DNA from: Legionella erythra | Lineage (GTDB): Bacteria; Pseudomonadota; Gammaproteobacteria; Legionellales; Legionellaceae | DNA: 64,000 nt | Reading direction: 5' to 3' | NCBI RefSeq assembly: GCF_001467615.1 | Contig: NZ_LNYA01000028.1 | Location: forward strand, 37,988 to 101,987 | Shown here: piece by piece, positions 1 through 10,100 of the stretch | Position numbering within the stretch: position 1 is the first letter of the stretch | How the letters are laid out: each line of letters opens with the position of its first letter | Notes under the pieces: generated by a model | The model's database searches: none | Told to the model about the DNA's origin: nothing | Seen by the model: the letters and a program-made list of their open reading frames with translations, nothing else | Position numbers and translations under genes: made by a program

Positions 1-966
1 GGGACGAACACCGCTCCAGGTTGTCAGTATGTCTTCTTTCTTTATGGTGTGTCGGAAATACAGTTTGGTCAGATCCAGAAGATAGGTGATTTCTTCGGGT
101 GAAATACTGACATGGTCAAGATTATTCTTAAAGGCAATATCCGTTGTGCCAATCATGGTGTTGCCGTGGTAGGGGATGACAAACACAATGCGTTTGTCTT
201 TATTCTGCAACAGGTAGGCGTGATTGCCTTCATAAAGCTTGTGGACCACCAGATGACTGCCCTTGACCAGCGACATTTTGTAGCGACTGGGGATGTTTAA
301 GCGTTGATTGACTTGTTCGACCCAAGGGCCTGTGGCATTGATGACTGTCCTGGCCTTAAACATCACTTCCCGATCATTTTGCAGTTTCACCTGCAAACGC
401 CATGACTGGTTTTCAACCGTGGCATTTAGCAATTCTGTACGGGGCAAAATAATGGCGCCATGCGCGCGTGCCTGCAAGGCATTGCTGATGGTTAAACGCG
501 CATCATCGGTTGCGCAGTCGTAAAAAGCAAATCCTTTGTGGTATGCCGTGGATAATGGTAAAAAATAAGGCTCACTCCAAGCTTGAGAGCGGCGGATTAA
601 GCGGCTTCTTGGCAAACGGTTTTTGCGGCTCAAATGATCGTAAAGGAACAAGCCGGTACGCAATAACCAGGTTGGGCGCATGCTTTGTTCATAAGGCAAA
701 ACAAAAGGGAGCGGGTAGACCAGATGGGGAGCAATTTTAAGCAGGGTTTGCCGTTCATCAAGGGCTTTTTTGACCAGCGAGAAATCGTATTGCTCAAGAT
801 AGCGCAAGCCGCCATGAATTAATTTACTGCTGCTGGACGATGTTTTGGATGCCAAATCATCTTTTTCAATTAAAAGTACCGACAGTCCCCGCAGGGCGGC
901 ATCGGCTGCAATCCCGCAACCGTTAATGCCGCCGCCAATGATGGCCACATCAAAGAAATCATCCAT
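1..966 (-). CDS. glpD: Aerobic glycerol-3-phosphate dehydrogenase, 3' part missing at window edge
   Basis: Oxidises sn-glycerol-3-phosphate to dihydroxyacetone phosphate with FAD at the inner membrane and passes electrons to ubiquinone. The 322 visible codons are open to the window edge. The N-terminus DVAIIGGGINGCGIAAD is the FAD dinucleotide-binding GxGxxG fold, followed by SSSSKLIHGGLRYLE and, near residue 220, INATGPWVEQVN, all typical of GlpD. The ATG at 966 has GGAGA seven bases upstream. It is divergent from glpK across a 67-base gap, so uptake-linked phosphorylation and oxidation of glycerol are encoded side by side. The C-terminal part lies left of the window, so completeness cannot be judged. 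Confidence 0.95.
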   Translation of the reverse strand, partial: MDDFFDVAIIGGGINGCGIAADAALRGLSVLLIEKDDLASKTSSSSSKLIHGGLRYLEQYDFSLVKKALDERQTLLKIAPHLVYPLPFVLPYEQSMRPTWLLRTGLFLYDHLSRKNRLPRSRLIRRSQAWSEPYFLPLSTAYHKGFAFYDCATDDARLTISNALQARAHGAIILPRTELLNATVENQSWRLQVKLQNDREVMFKARTVINATGPWVEQVNQRLNIPSRYKMSLVKGSHLVVHKLYEGNHAYLLQNKDKRIVFVIPYHGNTMIGTTDIAFKNNLDHVSISPEEITYLLDLTKLYFRHTIKKEDILTTWSGVRP

Positions 967-1033
967 GTTCAGGTCTCCGCAAAAAGCGTATAAAATCACT
1001 CTTCTAATTATCACGATAGGGAAGTAGAAAGCA
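967..1033. promoter_or_regulatory. Divergent glpD/glpK promoter region
   Basis: The 67 bases between the two start codons must hold both promoters. An AT-rich block TATAAAAT at 989-996 could serve as the -10 box for glpK. On the other strand GTGATA followed by TTATAC about 16 bases on could serve glpD. Neither has a good -35 box and no clear operator palindrome was seen, so the assignment is positional. Confidence 0.35.
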
Positions 1034-2503
1034 ATGAATTATATTCTGGCTATTGATCAGGGAACGAGCAGCACACGCGCCATGCTTTATAATGACCGGT
1101 TTGAACTGGTTGCTACCAGCCAATATACCATCACCCAGCACTACCCTAAGCCCGGTTGGGTTGAACATGATCCGGAGGAAATCTGGCAAAAGACTTTAAC
1201 CGCTCTTCGTGATGTCGCAGCGCAGGCGGACGGGGGGAAAATTATTGCCTGCGGCATTACCAATCAACGCGAAACGACGTTGCTTTGGGATAAAGAAACC
1301 GGAAAATGCCTGTCGCCGGCTATTGTCTGGCAGGATAGACGAACCCAGGCTTTTTGTGAATCCTTATCGGACTATCAGGGCATGATTCGTGAAAAGACGG
1401 GTCTGTTAGTGGATGCGTATTTTTCCGCGACCAAGTTGCATTGGCTGCTTCAACACACAAAGGATGCAGAATCCCTGCTGGCTAAGGAACAATTGGCTTT
1501 TGGTACCATCGATTCGTTTTTAATCTGGCGCCTGACGAAGGGTAAATCCCATTTAACCGATGTCACCAACGCATCCCGCACCATGCTTTTTAATATTCAT
1601 GAAAAGCAATGGGATACCGAACTGCTTCAATTGTTTTCCATTCCCGAGGCGGTACTGCCAGACGTGAGGGCTTGTGATGCCTATTATGGTGATATTGATG
1701 TGTCGCATCTGGGGTTTTCTGTACCCATCCATGGTGTGGCAGGCGATCAGCAGGCGGCATTGATTGGCCAACGCTGTTTCGCTGAAGGCATGACCAAGGC
1801 GACGTTTGGCACCGGCGGCTTTTTGTTGATGAACACGGGCCCGCAAGCGGTTCTTTCTCATCATCATTTGCTGACTACCATTGCCTATACCATTCAAGGT
1901 CAGACCATGTATGGTCTTGAAGGCAGTATTTATCAGGCTGGCACTACGGTGAAATGGTTACGCGATGAGATGAAGCTCCTGGCTAATGCGGCTGAGACGG
2001 AGGAGTTGGCAAGAAGCCTTACCAGCAATGAGGGGGTTTATTTGGTTTCCGCATTCAACGGGATGGGAGCGCCTTATTGGTTGTCCACACCCGGGGCGGC
2101 TATTTTTGGTTTATCTCGAAACACCACGCGCGCCCATTTTGCACGTGCAGCACTTGAGGGAGTATGTTATCAAACCCGGGAAGTACTTGCCTGCATGGAG
2201 GAAGACAGTAATCTGCGTATCTCACTCCTGCGAGTGGATGGGGGAATGACAGTCAATCAATGGTTTCTGCAGTTTTTAGCGTCCCAATGCCAGACAACTG
2301 TGCAGCGGCCTCATGACATTGAAACCACGGCCCAGGGTGCTGCATTATTGGCCGCAATAGGCGTGGGCCAGGTGGGATCCCTGTCGACGCTTGAAGCCAG
2401 TTGGCATGCCGAGTTGGAATTCTCACCTAACAATGAACGGGAGAAGATTGAGCATGATTTTCAGGGATGGCAGCGTGTCATGCGCATGATGAGGACGGCA
2501 TGA
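1034..2503 (+). CDS. glpK: Glycerol kinase
   Basis: Phosphorylates glycerol with ATP to sn-glycerol-3-phosphate, the substrate of the divergently encoded GlpD. The 489-residue protein has the usual family length (about 500). It opens with the FGGY-kinase phosphate motif ILAIDQGTSSTRA. GITNQRETTLLWD and VWQDRRT lie near residues 75-105, GVAGDQQAALIGQ near 235 and ATFGTGGFLLMNTG near 260. A C-terminal actin-like domain carries LRVDGGMTVNQW. The ATG at 1034 follows the short purine-rich run GGGAAG. No transporter gene (glpF) is adjacent on the visible side. Confidence 0.97.
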   Translation: MNYILAIDQGTSSTRAMLYNDRFELVATSQYTITQHYPKPGWVEHDPEEIWQKTLTALRDVAAQADGGKIIACGITNQRETTLLWDKETGKCLSPAIVWQDRRTQAFCESLSDYQGMIREKTGLLVDAYFSATKLHWLLQHTKDAESLLAKEQLAFGTIDSFLIWRLTKGKSHLTDVTNASRTMLFNIHEKQWDTELLQLFSIPEAVLPDVRACDAYYGDIDVSHLGFSVPIHGVAGDQQAALIGQRCFAEGMTKATFGTGGFLLMNTGPQAVLSHHHLLTTIAYTIQGQTMYGLEGSIYQAGTTVKWLRDEMKLLANAAETEELARSLTSNEGVYLVSAFNGMGAPYWLSTPGAAIFGLSRNTTRAHFARAALEGVCYQTREVLACMEEDSNLRISLLRVDGGMTVNQWFLQFLASQCQTTVQRPHDIETTAQGAALLAAIGVGQVGSLSTLEASWHAELEFSPNNEREKIEHDFQGWQRVMRMMRTA

Positions 2504-2514
2504 CGGGCAATGGA

Positions 2515-2532
2515 TGCCCGTCTGCGCGGGCA
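2515..2532. repeat. Hairpin after glpK (possible terminator)
   Basis: TGCCCG, loop TCTGCG, CGGGCA: a six-base-pair GC-rich stem 11 bases after the glpK stop. There is no T-run after it, so it may be a dispersed palindrome or a weak Rho-independent stop. Confidence 0.4.
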
Positions 2533-2549
2533 GACACATAAGCGGATTC

Positions 2550-2630
2550 CCATCCTGCGCTAAACCATTCCTGCGCTAATGCCATTCCTGCGCTAATGCC
2601 ATTCCTGCGCTAATGCCATTCCTGCGCAGC
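2550..2630 (+). repeat. 17-base tandem repeat, about four copies
   Basis: Three perfect copies of ATTCCTGCGCTAATGCC run at 2567-2583, 2584-2600 and 2601-2617. A degenerate copy precedes them (2550-2566) and a truncated copy follows (2618-2630). The period of 17 is not a multiple of three and the array lies between the convergent glpK and gltA genes, so it is non-coding and likely variable in copy number. Confidence 0.9.
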
Positions 2631-2674
2631 TATTATTTCTGCGTTGATGTTATTTTTGCATCTTTATTTGTCAT

Positions 2675-2692
2675 CCCCCGCGCAGGCGGGGG
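2675..2692. repeat. Dispersed palindrome CCCCCGC-GCAG-GCGGGGG
   Basis: A perfect seven-base-pair stem with loop GCAG, 20 bases downstream of the gltA stop codon. The same core (CCCGC-GCAG-GCGGG) recurs at 58612-58625 and, inverted, at 58505-58524, so this is one copy of a dispersed intergenic palindrome. It may also act as a transcription end for gltA and glpK. Confidence 0.75.
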
Positions 2693-2711
2693 AGCCATTG
2701 CATTTGTGACT

Positions 2712-3983
2712 TTAGGGAACTTGCCGCAGTTTTTCGCCGGTGTAGAGCTGGCGGGGTCTGCCGATTTTGGATTTGCTGGCGACCATTTCCATCCAGTGTG
2801 ACATCCAGCCGACTGTTCTTGCCAGGGCGAAAATCACGGTGTACATGTTGGTTGGAATGCCAATCGCGCTTAAGGTGATGCCAGAGTAGAAGTCCACGTT
2901 CGGGTAGAGTTTCTTCTCGACAAAGTATTCATCTTCCAGTGCGATGCGCTCAAGTTCCATAGCCAGCTTGAAAATGGGAGCATCGTGGGCGCCAACGGCC
3001 TCAAGAACCTTATGGCAGGTTTCCCGCATCACTTTGGCGCGAGGGTCATAGCTTCTATAAACGCGATGACCAAATCCCATCAGACGGAATGGATCATCCT
3101 TGTCTTTGGCCCGTTTAATGTAATGATTAATGTTTTTAATATCGCCGATTTCCTTGAGCATATTGAGGCATGCTTCATTGGCGCCGCCATGCGCAGGCCC
3201 CCAAAGAGCGCCAATACCCGCTGAAATACAGGCAAAGGGATTGGCTCCGGTAGAACCAGCCAATCGGACGGTGGAGGTCGATGCATTCTGCTCATGATCG
3301 GCATGCAGGATAAAAATTTTGTCCATGGCATCGACAATGGTGGGATTCGGCACGTAGTTTTCCGAAGGGACGCCAAACATCATGTGCAGAAAATTCTCAG
3401 CGTAGGACATTTTATTTTGGGGGTACATGTAAGGCTGCCCCACAGAATATTTGTAGCTCATCGCGGCTAAAGTCGGCATTTTGGCTATCAGACGGATAGC
3501 GGAAATGTAACGATCATGCTGATTGGTTAAATCCATGGATTCATGGTAAAAAGCCGACAAGGCTCCGACTATACCCACCATAATCGCCATGGGATGTGCG
3601 TCGCGGCGGAAGCCGTCTAAAAAGCGGTACATTTGCTGATGAACCATGGTGTGGTTATTAATCAGGCTGACAAAGCTCTTTTTTTCATCCGCTGTGGGTA
3701 ATTCACCGTTCATTAATAAATAGCTGACATCCAGGAAGTCTTTTTTCTCAGCCAGTTGTTCAATGGGGTAGCCGCGATAGAGAAGGACACCTTCGTCGCC
3801 GTCAATGTAGGTTATTTTTGACTCGCAGGATGCTGTAGAAACAAAGCCAGGGTCATAGGTGAACGCCCCCACTGATCCCAATTTTTGAATATCGATTACA
3901 TCCTTTCCCAGAGTTGGCGTATAGACCGGTAACTCAACGGGGGGATGTCCGTCAAGAATCAGTTGTGCGGTTTTTGTTGTCAT
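2712..3983 (-). CDS. gltA: Citrate synthase, type II
   Basis: Condenses acetyl-CoA with oxaloacetate to citrate, the entry step of the TCA cycle. The 423 residues match the usual GltA length. Visible landmarks are [14 protein letters not shown] at the N-terminus, the substrate-binding segment [16 protein letters not shown] near residue 260 and [17 protein letters not shown] near 310, with its active-site histidine and arginines. The C-terminus RPRQLYTG is standard. The start has a strong AAGGAGA Shine-Dalgarno sequence and a good promoter lies about 50 bases upstream. It is convergent with glpK. Confidence 0.97.
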   Translation of the reverse strand: MTTKTAQLILDGHPPVELPVYTPTLGKDVIDIQKLGSVGAFTYDPGFVSTASCESKITYIDGDEGVLLYRGYPIEQLAEKKDFLDVSYLLMNGELPTADEKKSFVSLINNHTMVHQQMYRFLDGFRRDAHPMAIMVGIVGALSAFYHESMDLTNQHDRYISAIRLIAKMPTLAAMSYKYSVGQPYMYPQNKMSYAENFLHMMFGVPSENYVPNPTIVDAMDKIFILHADHEQNASTSTVRLAGSTGANPFACISAGIGALWGPAHGGANEACLNMLKEIGDIKNINHYIKRAKDKDDPFRLMGFGHRVYRSYDPRAKVMRETCHKVLEAVGAHDAPIFKLAMELERIALEDEYFVEKKLYPNVDFYSGITLSAIGIPTNMYTVIFALARTVGWMSHWMEMVASKSKIGRPRQLYTGEKLRQVP

Positions 3984-4036
3984 TATGTCTCCTTGGTGCT
4001 TGGCTTCTTAAGCCTCACGCTTACATCAGTTGCGAA

Positions 4037-4065
4037 ACTATATTAAAACGTATCTTCACAGTCAA
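4037..4065 (-). promoter_or_regulatory. Candidate sigma-70 promoter of gltA
   Basis: On the minus strand TTGACT (4065-4060) is followed after exactly 17 bases by TATAGT (4042-4037). The -10 box ends about 50 bases before the gltA start codon. Confidence 0.6.
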
Positions 4066-4231
4066 TTTATCATTGCATTAAATCTTTACAAAAATGATTG
4101 AGTATGAAGCGGCCCGACTTTTTTCACAAGTCGTTCTCCTTTAATCATAACATCAAGGGCTATTTTTGCCTGTTAACGGATAAAAATAGTAAAAAATCGG
4201 ACCTTCATCATGGTCCTGGCCACCTGCCGGA

Positions 4232-4260
4232 TTCAAATAAAGACTGACTTATGGTATTCT
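4232..4260 (+). promoter_or_regulatory. Candidate promoter of gyrA
   Basis: TTCAAA (4232-4237), a 17-base spacer and TATTCT (4255-4260), about 97 bases before the gyrA ATG. Only four of six bases match the -35 consensus, so it is a moderate candidate. Confidence 0.4.
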
Positions 4261-4357
4261 TACACGTTAAATTGAGTGACGTAGCAGACCGGCCAGAAGG
4301 AAAGTTTATCTTCCTATGGTCATTTATTCGATGATTGCATAAGGACGCCTCCAAGCC

Positions 4358-6955
4358 ATGGTTTATTTAGCCAAAGAAGTCATACCAGTCAATATTGAAG
4401 ATGAACTGAAACAATCCTACCTGGATTACGCCATGAGCGTCATAGTCGGGCGAGCGCTGCCGGATGTTCGCGATGGCCTGAAGCCGGTTCACCGCCGTGT
4501 ATTGTATGCCATGAGCGAATTGGGTAATGATTGGAACAAGCCTTACAAAAAATCTGCCCGTGTGGTGGGGGATGTTATCGGTAAATACCATCCTCACGGC
4601 GACACAGCGGTGTATGATACCATCGTCCGCATGGCCCAGCCTTTCTCCATGCGCTACCTGCTTATAGACGGGCAGGGTAACTTCGGTTCCGTCGATGGCG
4701 ATTCTGCCGCCGCCATGCGATATACCGAGGTCAGGATGTCAAAAGTAGCCCATGCTCTGTTGGCAGACCTCGATAAAGAAACGGTGGATTTTAGCCCTAA
4801 CTACGATGAATCCGAGTTTGCGCCAGTGGTTTTACCTTCCCGCGTGCCCAACCTTCTGGTTAATGGCTCCTCAGGAATTGCGGTAGGTATGGCCACGAAT
4901 ATTCCGCCTCATAACCTCACTGAAGTCATCAATGCCTGTATCGCGCTGATTGAAGATCCGGAGTTAAGCGTTGATGATCTGATGAATTATATCCCCGGCC
5001 CTGATTTTCCAACGGCAGCCATCATCAATGGCAAGGCGGGAATTGTCCAGGCTTACCGCACCGGCCGCGGGCGAATCCTCATCCGTGCCCGCACCGACAT
5101 TGAAACTGAATCCCAGTCCGGGCGTCAGGCCATTATTATTAATGAGTTGCCTTATCAGGTAAATAAGGCGCGGCTTGTTGAAAAAATAGCCGAATTGGTC
5201 CGTGAAAAGAAATTGGAAGGCATTTCTGGCTTAAGGGACGAATCCGATAAATCGGGGATGCGCGTCGTTATTGAGCTTAAACGTGGCGAGGTACCTGAAG
5301 TCATCCTCAATAACCTGTATGCTCATACCCAGATGCAGAATGTTTTTGGTATTAACATGGTGGCCCTGGTCGATGGCCAGCCCCGCACGTTAAACCTTAA
5401 GCAGGTTCTCGAATATTTTATCAGGCATCGCCGTGAAGTCGTAACCCGCCGAACAATTTTTGAATTGAAGAAAGCTCGAAACCGTGCGCATATCCTTGAG
5501 GGTTTGGGCATTGCTCTGGCTAATATTGATGAAATGATTGATTTAATCAAAAAGTCACCAACTCCGCAGGACGCTAAAGAGCGGCTGATGGAGCGGACCT
5601 GGAGTCCAGGACTTGTGAAAGCCATGCTGGATAGCGCCGGCAGCGATGCGTGCCGGCCCGATGATCTCGATCCTGGCTTTGGTCTTTTGCCTGACGGCTA
5701 CCGTCTGTCTGCCAATCAGGCGCAGGCAATTCTTGAATTACGATTGCATCGCTTAACTGCGCTTGAGCAAGACAAAATTATTGATGAATTCAAGCAATTA
5801 CTTCAGGAAATTAAAGCGCTGCTTAATATTCTCGCTTCGCCTGAGCGGTTAATGGAAGTCATTCGCGACGAGTTCGTTGAGATAAAAAGCCAGTTTGGCG
5901 ACGAGCGACGTACAGAAATTACTGCTTCTCAGGAAGACATTACGCTTGAAGATTTAATCACGGAAGAGGACGTGGTAGTGACCTTGTCTCACCAGGGGTA
6001 TGTCAAATACCAGCCTATCTCGGCCTATCAGGCCCAGCGTCGCGGCGGCAAAGGCAAGTCGGCGACTAATGTTAAAGATGAAGATTTCATTGAACGCTTA
6101 ATTATCGCCAGTACCCATGATACCCTGCTGTGTTTTTCCAACCACGGTAAATTATACTGGCTGAAAGCCTATCAATTGCCGCTGGCAAGTCGTATTTCCC
6201 GAGGCAAACCCATTGTTAACATTCTGCCTCTGGCCGAAGATGAAGCCATTAATGCCATGTTGCCGGTGCGGGAATACCAGGAAGGGTATTTCGTCTTCAT
6301 GGCTACCCGGCACGGTACGGTCAAAAAAGTACCGCTTGAAGCGTTCAGCCGGCCGCGCTCCACTGGCATCATTGCGGTTGATCTGGATAGCGACGATCGT
6401 TTGGTTGGTGTTGATATCACCGATGGCAGCAAAGACATCATGTTGTTTACCGATGCGGGTAAAGTCATCCGTTTTGATGAAAAGCTGGTAAGACCCATGG
6501 GGCGCACTGCCCGCGGCGTGCGCGGCATCCGCCTTGCGGAAGATCAATCTGTTATCTCCCTGGTCGTCGCCAAGCCTGAAGGGACTATTCTGACAGCAAC
6601 CGAAAAAGGCTATGGCAAACGGACGGATGTTGGTGAATATCGGGTTTCAGGCCGTGGCGGTCAGGGCGTTATTTCTATTCAGGTCAATGAACGCAATGGC
6701 AAAGTGGTTCGTGCCCTGCAAGTGGATGAAGGGGATGAAGTCATGCTGATTACTGATCAAGGTACTCTGGTCCGCTTCCGAGTCAAGGAATTGTCAATTA
6801 TTGGCCGTAACACCCAGGGCGTTCGTTTGATTAACGTCAGTGCGGGTGAGCATGTTGTTGGCATGCAGCGCATTGAAGAAATCAATGGCGATGTCGAACA
6901 GGACGAAGATGTCGCAGAGCCGGGTGAAGAGGTAGAAGAAAACAGCAATGACTAG
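4358..6955 (+). CDS. gyrA: DNA gyrase subunit A
   Basis: The breakage-reunion subunit of the gyrase A2B2 complex, which introduces negative supercoils. In 865 residues it keeps the E. coli numbering at the N-terminus. The catalytic tyrosine is Tyr122 in AAAMRYTE. The quinolone region reads [10 protein letters not shown], with Thr83 and Asp87. As I recall, threonine at 83 is the wild-type state in Legionella. The GyrA box QRRGGKG near residue 560 separates it from ParC. The C-terminal beta-pinwheel is followed by an acidic tail (EEVEENSND). The stop codon overlaps the start of serC by eight bases, which suggests coupled translation with the amino-acid genes downstream. Confidence 0.98.
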   Translation: MVYLAKEVIPVNIEDELKQSYLDYAMSVIVGRALPDVRDGLKPVHRRVLYAMSELGNDWNKPYKKSARVVGDVIGKYHPHGDTAVYDTIVRMAQPFSMRYLLIDGQGNFGSVDGDSAAAMRYTEVRMSKVAHALLADLDKETVDFSPNYDESEFAPVVLPSRVPNLLVNGSSGIAVGMATNIPPHNLTEVINACIALIEDPELSVDDLMNYIPGPDFPTAAIINGKAGIVQAYRTGRGRILIRARTDIETESQSGRQAIIINELPYQVNKARLVEKIAELVREKKLEGISGLRDESDKSGMRVVIELKRGEVPEVILNNLYAHTQMQNVFGINMVALVDGQPRTLNLKQVLEYFIRHRREVVTRRTIFELKKARNRAHILEGLGIALANIDEMIDLIKKSPTPQDAKERLMERTWSPGLVKAMLDSAGSDACRPDDLDPGFGLLPDGYRLSANQAQAILELRLHRLTALEQDKIIDEFKQLLQEIKALLNILASPERLMEVIRDEFVEIKSQFGDERRTEITASQEDITLEDLITEEDVVVTLSHQGYVKYQPISAYQAQRRGGKGKSATNVKDEDFIERLIIASTHDTLLCFSNHGKLYWLKAYQLPLASRISRGKPIVNILPLAEDEAINAMLPVREYQEGYFVFMATRHGTVKKVPLEAFSRPRSTGIIAVDLDSDDRLVGVDITDGSKDIMLFTDAGKVIRFDEKLVRPMGRTARGVRGIRLAEDQSVISLVVAKPEGTILTATEKGYGKRTDVGEYRVSGRGGQGVISIQVNERNGKVVRALQVDEGDEVMLITDQGTLVRFRVKELSIIGRNTQGVRLINVSAGEHVVGMQRIEEINGDVEQDEDVAEPGEEVEENSND

Positions 6956-8036
6956 AGGTTATAATTTTGGCGCCGGGCCTGCGATGTTGCCCGAGTCCCT
7001 ATTGATTGAAGCGCAAAATGAATTGCTCGATTGGCAGGGTACCGGGATGTCGGTGATGGAGGTCGGTCATCGCACCCAGGAGTTTGATACCCTAATGAAG
7101 CGAGCGGAAAGTAATTTGCGCGAGCTCATCAGGATCCCCGATAATTACCATGTCCTTTTTATGGGCGGGGCTGCCCGGACGCAATTTGCAGTCATTCCCA
7201 TGAATTTTTTAGGTAAAAAGCAATTTGGTGGCTACCTGGTGACAGGAATCTGGTCTGAATTTGCCTTTGACGAGGCCAAAAAGCTCAAGGCAGCTTACTG
7301 TGTCACTTCAGGTAAAGCCGAAGGATTTACCTGTATCCCTTCACCCGATCAATGGGATATTAAAAAAGACAGTACTTACATTTACTATACACCGAATGAG
7401 ACGGTTAACGGTATTCGCCTGCCTGCGCCACCCAAAACCAACGGCATCCCCCTTATCGCCGACATGACTTCCTGTCTGCTGAGTGAACCGATTAATGTGG
7501 CTGATTATGATTTAATTTTTGCTGGTGCCCAAAAAAACATTGCCAACTCCGGTTTGACTCTGGTTATCATCAGTCATCGCCTGCTTGAATCTATTCATGA
7601 CTCGGCAATACCGACCATGCTGGACTATCGTACGTACTCAGCAAGTCATTCTCTTTATGCAACCCCCCCAACGTTTAACTGCTACATGGCGGATAAAATG
7701 TTCCAGTGGATCCTGAATGAGGGTGGGGTTGAGGTGTTGTATCAGCGCAATTTGGAAAAAGCGAAACGGCTCTACAGCTACATTGATTCGTCCGACTTTT
7801 ATCAGTGCAAAATTGACCCCGCTTACCGGTCTATTGTCAATGTCTGCTTTTCTTTAACTCACAGCGCGTTAGAAGAATTGTTTTTGACTGAGGCAAAAAC
7901 CCGCGGCCTCCTGGCTTTAAAAGGGCATCGCTTTGTCGGTGGCTTGCGCGCCAGCATGTATAATTCCATGCCCATGGCCGGAGTCGATGCCCTGATTCAA
8001 TTCATGCGTGATTTTGCTGAGGAACATCCGATATGA
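6948..8036 (+). CDS. serC: Phosphoserine aminotransferase
   Basis: A pyridoxal-phosphate enzyme that converts 3-phosphohydroxypyruvate and glutamate to phosphoserine, and also serves pyridoxine synthesis. The 362 residues are the normal length. It starts with [12 protein letters not shown], carries the family segment MGGAARTQF near residue 75 and has the PLP lysine in [13 protein letters not shown] near residue 195. It begins inside gyrA and ends in an ATGA overlap with aroA. The serC-aroA pairing is widespread in gammaproteobacteria. Confidence 0.97.
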   Translation: MTRGYNFGAGPAMLPESLLIEAQNELLDWQGTGMSVMEVGHRTQEFDTLMKRAESNLRELIRIPDNYHVLFMGGAARTQFAVIPMNFLGKKQFGGYLVTGIWSEFAFDEAKKLKAAYCVTSGKAEGFTCIPSPDQWDIKKDSTYIYYTPNETVNGIRLPAPPKTNGIPLIADMTSCLLSEPINVADYDLIFAGAQKNIANSGLTLVIISHRLLESIHDSAIPTMLDYRTYSASHSLYATPPTFNCYMADKMFQWILNEGGVEVLYQRNLEKAKRLYSYIDSSDFYQCKIDPAYRSIVNVCFSLTHSALEELFLTEAKTRGLLALKGHRFVGGLRASMYNSMPMAGVDALIQFMRDFAEEHPI

Positions 8037-9352
8037 GTGCTTTACATTTTATGAGTAAGCCGGTTACTGCCCTGACAGGGGATATTACCGTTCCTGGCGA
8101 TAAATCCATTTCCCACCGTGCCATTATCCTCGGCGCCATTGCTCAGGGTACGACCACCGTCAGCGGTTTTCTGGAAGGCCATGACTGCATGGCCACCCTC
8201 AAGGCATTTCAGGCTATGGGGGTTCGTATTGAAGGACCTGTTTCGCGTCGAGTGGTCATTCATGGCGTAGGCAAATACGGCTTAAAAAAGCCGGAAAAAC
8301 CCATCGATTGCGGTAATTCAGGCACTAGCATGCGCCTGCTGGCTGGTATTCTTGCAGCCCAAGCGTTTGATTCTGAACTGGATGGGGACGACAGTTTAAG
8401 AAAACGACCCATGGAGCGCGTCAGCCGGCCCTTGATGCAAATGGGTGCTGATTTAGTGACCACGGAAGGAAAACCGCCGGTTTATATCCGCGGCGGTCAA
8501 CAACTGCGCGGCATTCATTATGAAATGCCTGAAGCCAGCGCCCAGGTAAAATCCTGCCTGTTGCTGGCTGGATTGTATGCCGAGGGAGAAACCACGGTGG
8601 TCGAGACGGGACATACCCGCGATCATACCGAGCGCATGCTGACGACCTTTTCCTACCCGATACAAAAGCTTGAAAGCGGCATCACCGTCAACTCCGAAAG
8701 CGAGTGCATTGGTTGCGACATTATTGTTCCCGGTGATATTTCTTCCGCCGCCTTTTTTATTGTGGCGGCTTCAATTATCCCGGGCTCCGACCTCATCATC
8801 CGTAATGTCGGGATTAATCCCACGCGCACGGGTATTATCCAAATATTGGACATGATGGGTGCTAATATTACTATGACAAATAAACGTTTATGCGGTGAAG
8901 AACCCGTGGCTGATTTGCATGTAAAATATGCACCGCTGGAAGGAATTGATATCCCCACGGCCCTTGTGCCTCTGGCTATTGATGAATTTCCCGTTATTTT
9001 TATTGCAGCAGCCTGTGCCAATGGCCAAACCAGGCTTCATGGCGCTAAAGAATTGCGGGTGAAAGAAAGTGACCGCATTGGCGCCATGGTGGAAGGATTG
9101 CAGCGCCTGGGTGTAGATGCCCAGGGTTTTGAAGACGGGGTCTTCATAAAAGGTGGAAAAATATCAGGTGGTGAAGTGAACAGTTTTAATGATCATCGTA
9201 TTGCCATGGCGTTCGCCATTGCTGGCGCTGTCGCCGAAGGGCCAGTGACGGTAAGGCATTGTGCGAATGTGGCAACTTCGTTTCCGGATTTTGTTAAAAC
9301 ATCCCGCGCCATCCGCATGTCGATTGAGGAATATGTTGATGAAATGCAATAA
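8033..9352 (+). CDS. aroA: 3-phosphoshikimate 1-carboxyvinyltransferase (EPSP synthase)
   Basis: Joins shikimate-3-phosphate and phosphoenolpyruvate in the chorismate pathway. In its 439 residues the N-terminal PGDKSISHRAIILGA carries the conserved Lys-Ser pair. CGNSGTSMRLLAGILA near residue 95 and ELRVKESDRIGAM near 345 are signature motifs, and FNDHRIAMAFAIAG is near the C-terminus. The 96-TSMR form resembles class II (Bacillus/Legionella type) more than the E. coli NAGTAMR form, so glyphosate sensitivity may differ; this is inference. It overlaps serC by four bases and its stop lies inside the start region of cmk. Confidence 0.96.
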   Translation: MSALHFMSKPVTALTGDITVPGDKSISHRAIILGAIAQGTTTVSGFLEGHDCMATLKAFQAMGVRIEGPVSRRVVIHGVGKYGLKKPEKPIDCGNSGTSMRLLAGILAAQAFDSELDGDDSLRKRPMERVSRPLMQMGADLVTTEGKPPVYIRGGQQLRGIHYEMPEASAQVKSCLLLAGLYAEGETTVVETGHTRDHTERMLTTFSYPIQKLESGITVNSESECIGCDIIVPGDISSAAFFIVAASIIPGSDLIIRNVGINPTRTGIIQILDMMGANITMTNKRLCGEEPVADLHVKYAPLEGIDIPTALVPLAIDEFPVIFIAAACANGQTRLHGAKELRVKESDRIGAMVEGLQRLGVDAQGFEDGVFIKGGKISGGEVNSFNDHRIAMAFAIAGAVAEGPVTVRHCANVATSFPDFVKTSRAIRMSIEEYVDEMQ

Positions 9353-10031
9353 AATGGTTCCAGTTATTACGATTGATGGACCGAGCGGTACGGGGAAAGG
9401 CACGATTTGTCATATGCTGGCTAATCATTTGAATTGGCATGTGCTCGATAGCGGCGCTATTTATCGGGTTCTTGCTTATGCCTTAAGAAAAAATCGAATT
9501 GATTTTAATCAGATTCAGGATATAGTAAAGTTAGCTCATTCGCTGGATGTGCGATTTGAAACGGACCCTCATCAGCAGAGCCGGGTTATTCTTGATGGTG
9601 AGGATGTCTATAATCAATTGCGCTCCGAACAGTGCGGTCAGGATGCTTCCGTCATTGCCGCTATCCCTCAAGTCAGGGAAGCGCTTCTGCAGCGTCAGCG
9701 TGCTTTTGCCCAACCGCCGGGTCTGGTTACAGATGGTCGAGATATGGGCACTGTGATTTTCCCGGATGCGGTTTTGAAGATTTATCTGGATGCTTCAGCG
9801 GAAGAACGAGCCGCCAGACGATATTTTCAGTTGAAAGAAAAGGGAATTGATGTTAGCCTCGCGCAGGTTGTTGATGAATTGGCTAAACGCGATGCGCGGG
9901 ATACACAGCGCTCGCATGCGCCCCTCAAACCTGCACCGGATGCAGTGAGGATTGATACAACTGGATTAACGATTGTACAAGTGTTCGATAATGTTTTAAA
10001 ATTAATCGGACACCATTCGTTTTTTCGCTGA
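9339..10031 (+). CDS. cmk: Cytidylate kinase
   Basis: Phosphorylates CMP and dCMP with ATP. The Walker A motif is GPSGTGKGT near residue 15, and the nucleotide-binding segments DSGAIYR and TDGRDMGTVIFPDA are present. Several in-frame ATGs exist (9333, 9339, 9354). I chose 9339 because GAGGA at 9326-9330 lies eight bases ahead, giving 230 residues against 227 in E. coli. The start lies inside the last codons of aroA. The next gene is rpsA, as in most gammaproteobacteria. Confidence 0.95.
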   Translation: MKCNKMVPVITIDGPSGTGKGTICHMLANHLNWHVLDSGAIYRVLAYALRKNRIDFNQIQDIVKLAHSLDVRFETDPHQQSRVILDGEDVYNQLRSEQCGQDASVIAAIPQVREALLQRQRAFAQPPGLVTDGRDMGTVIFPDAVLKIYLDASAEERAARRYFQLKEKGIDVSLAQVVDELAKRDARDTQRSHAPLKPAPDAVRIDTTGLTIVQVFDNVLKLIGHHSFFR

Positions 10032-10100
10032 AAATGCGAACAAGGGGGGAAGTTGAGTGGATTTCATGCTTCCATTATTTTACTAAAGAGTTAATTAAAC

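Larger units (their letters stand above)
3984..4357. other. gltA/gyrA intergenic region
   Basis: 374 bases between the divergent gltA and gyrA genes. It holds the two promoter candidates listed separately. I see no open reading frame with coding character, no RNA gene and no strong hairpin in the rest of it. Confidence 0.5.

Noticed and set aside
2550..2630. Possible CRISPR array
   Set aside because: The 17-base units are directly adjacent with no spacers and no cas genes are in the window, so it is a simple tandem repeat.
6152..6547. 131-codon and 118-codon frames antisense to gyrA
   Set aside because: Both lie within a highly conserved gene and overlap each other. They are shadows of its codon bias.
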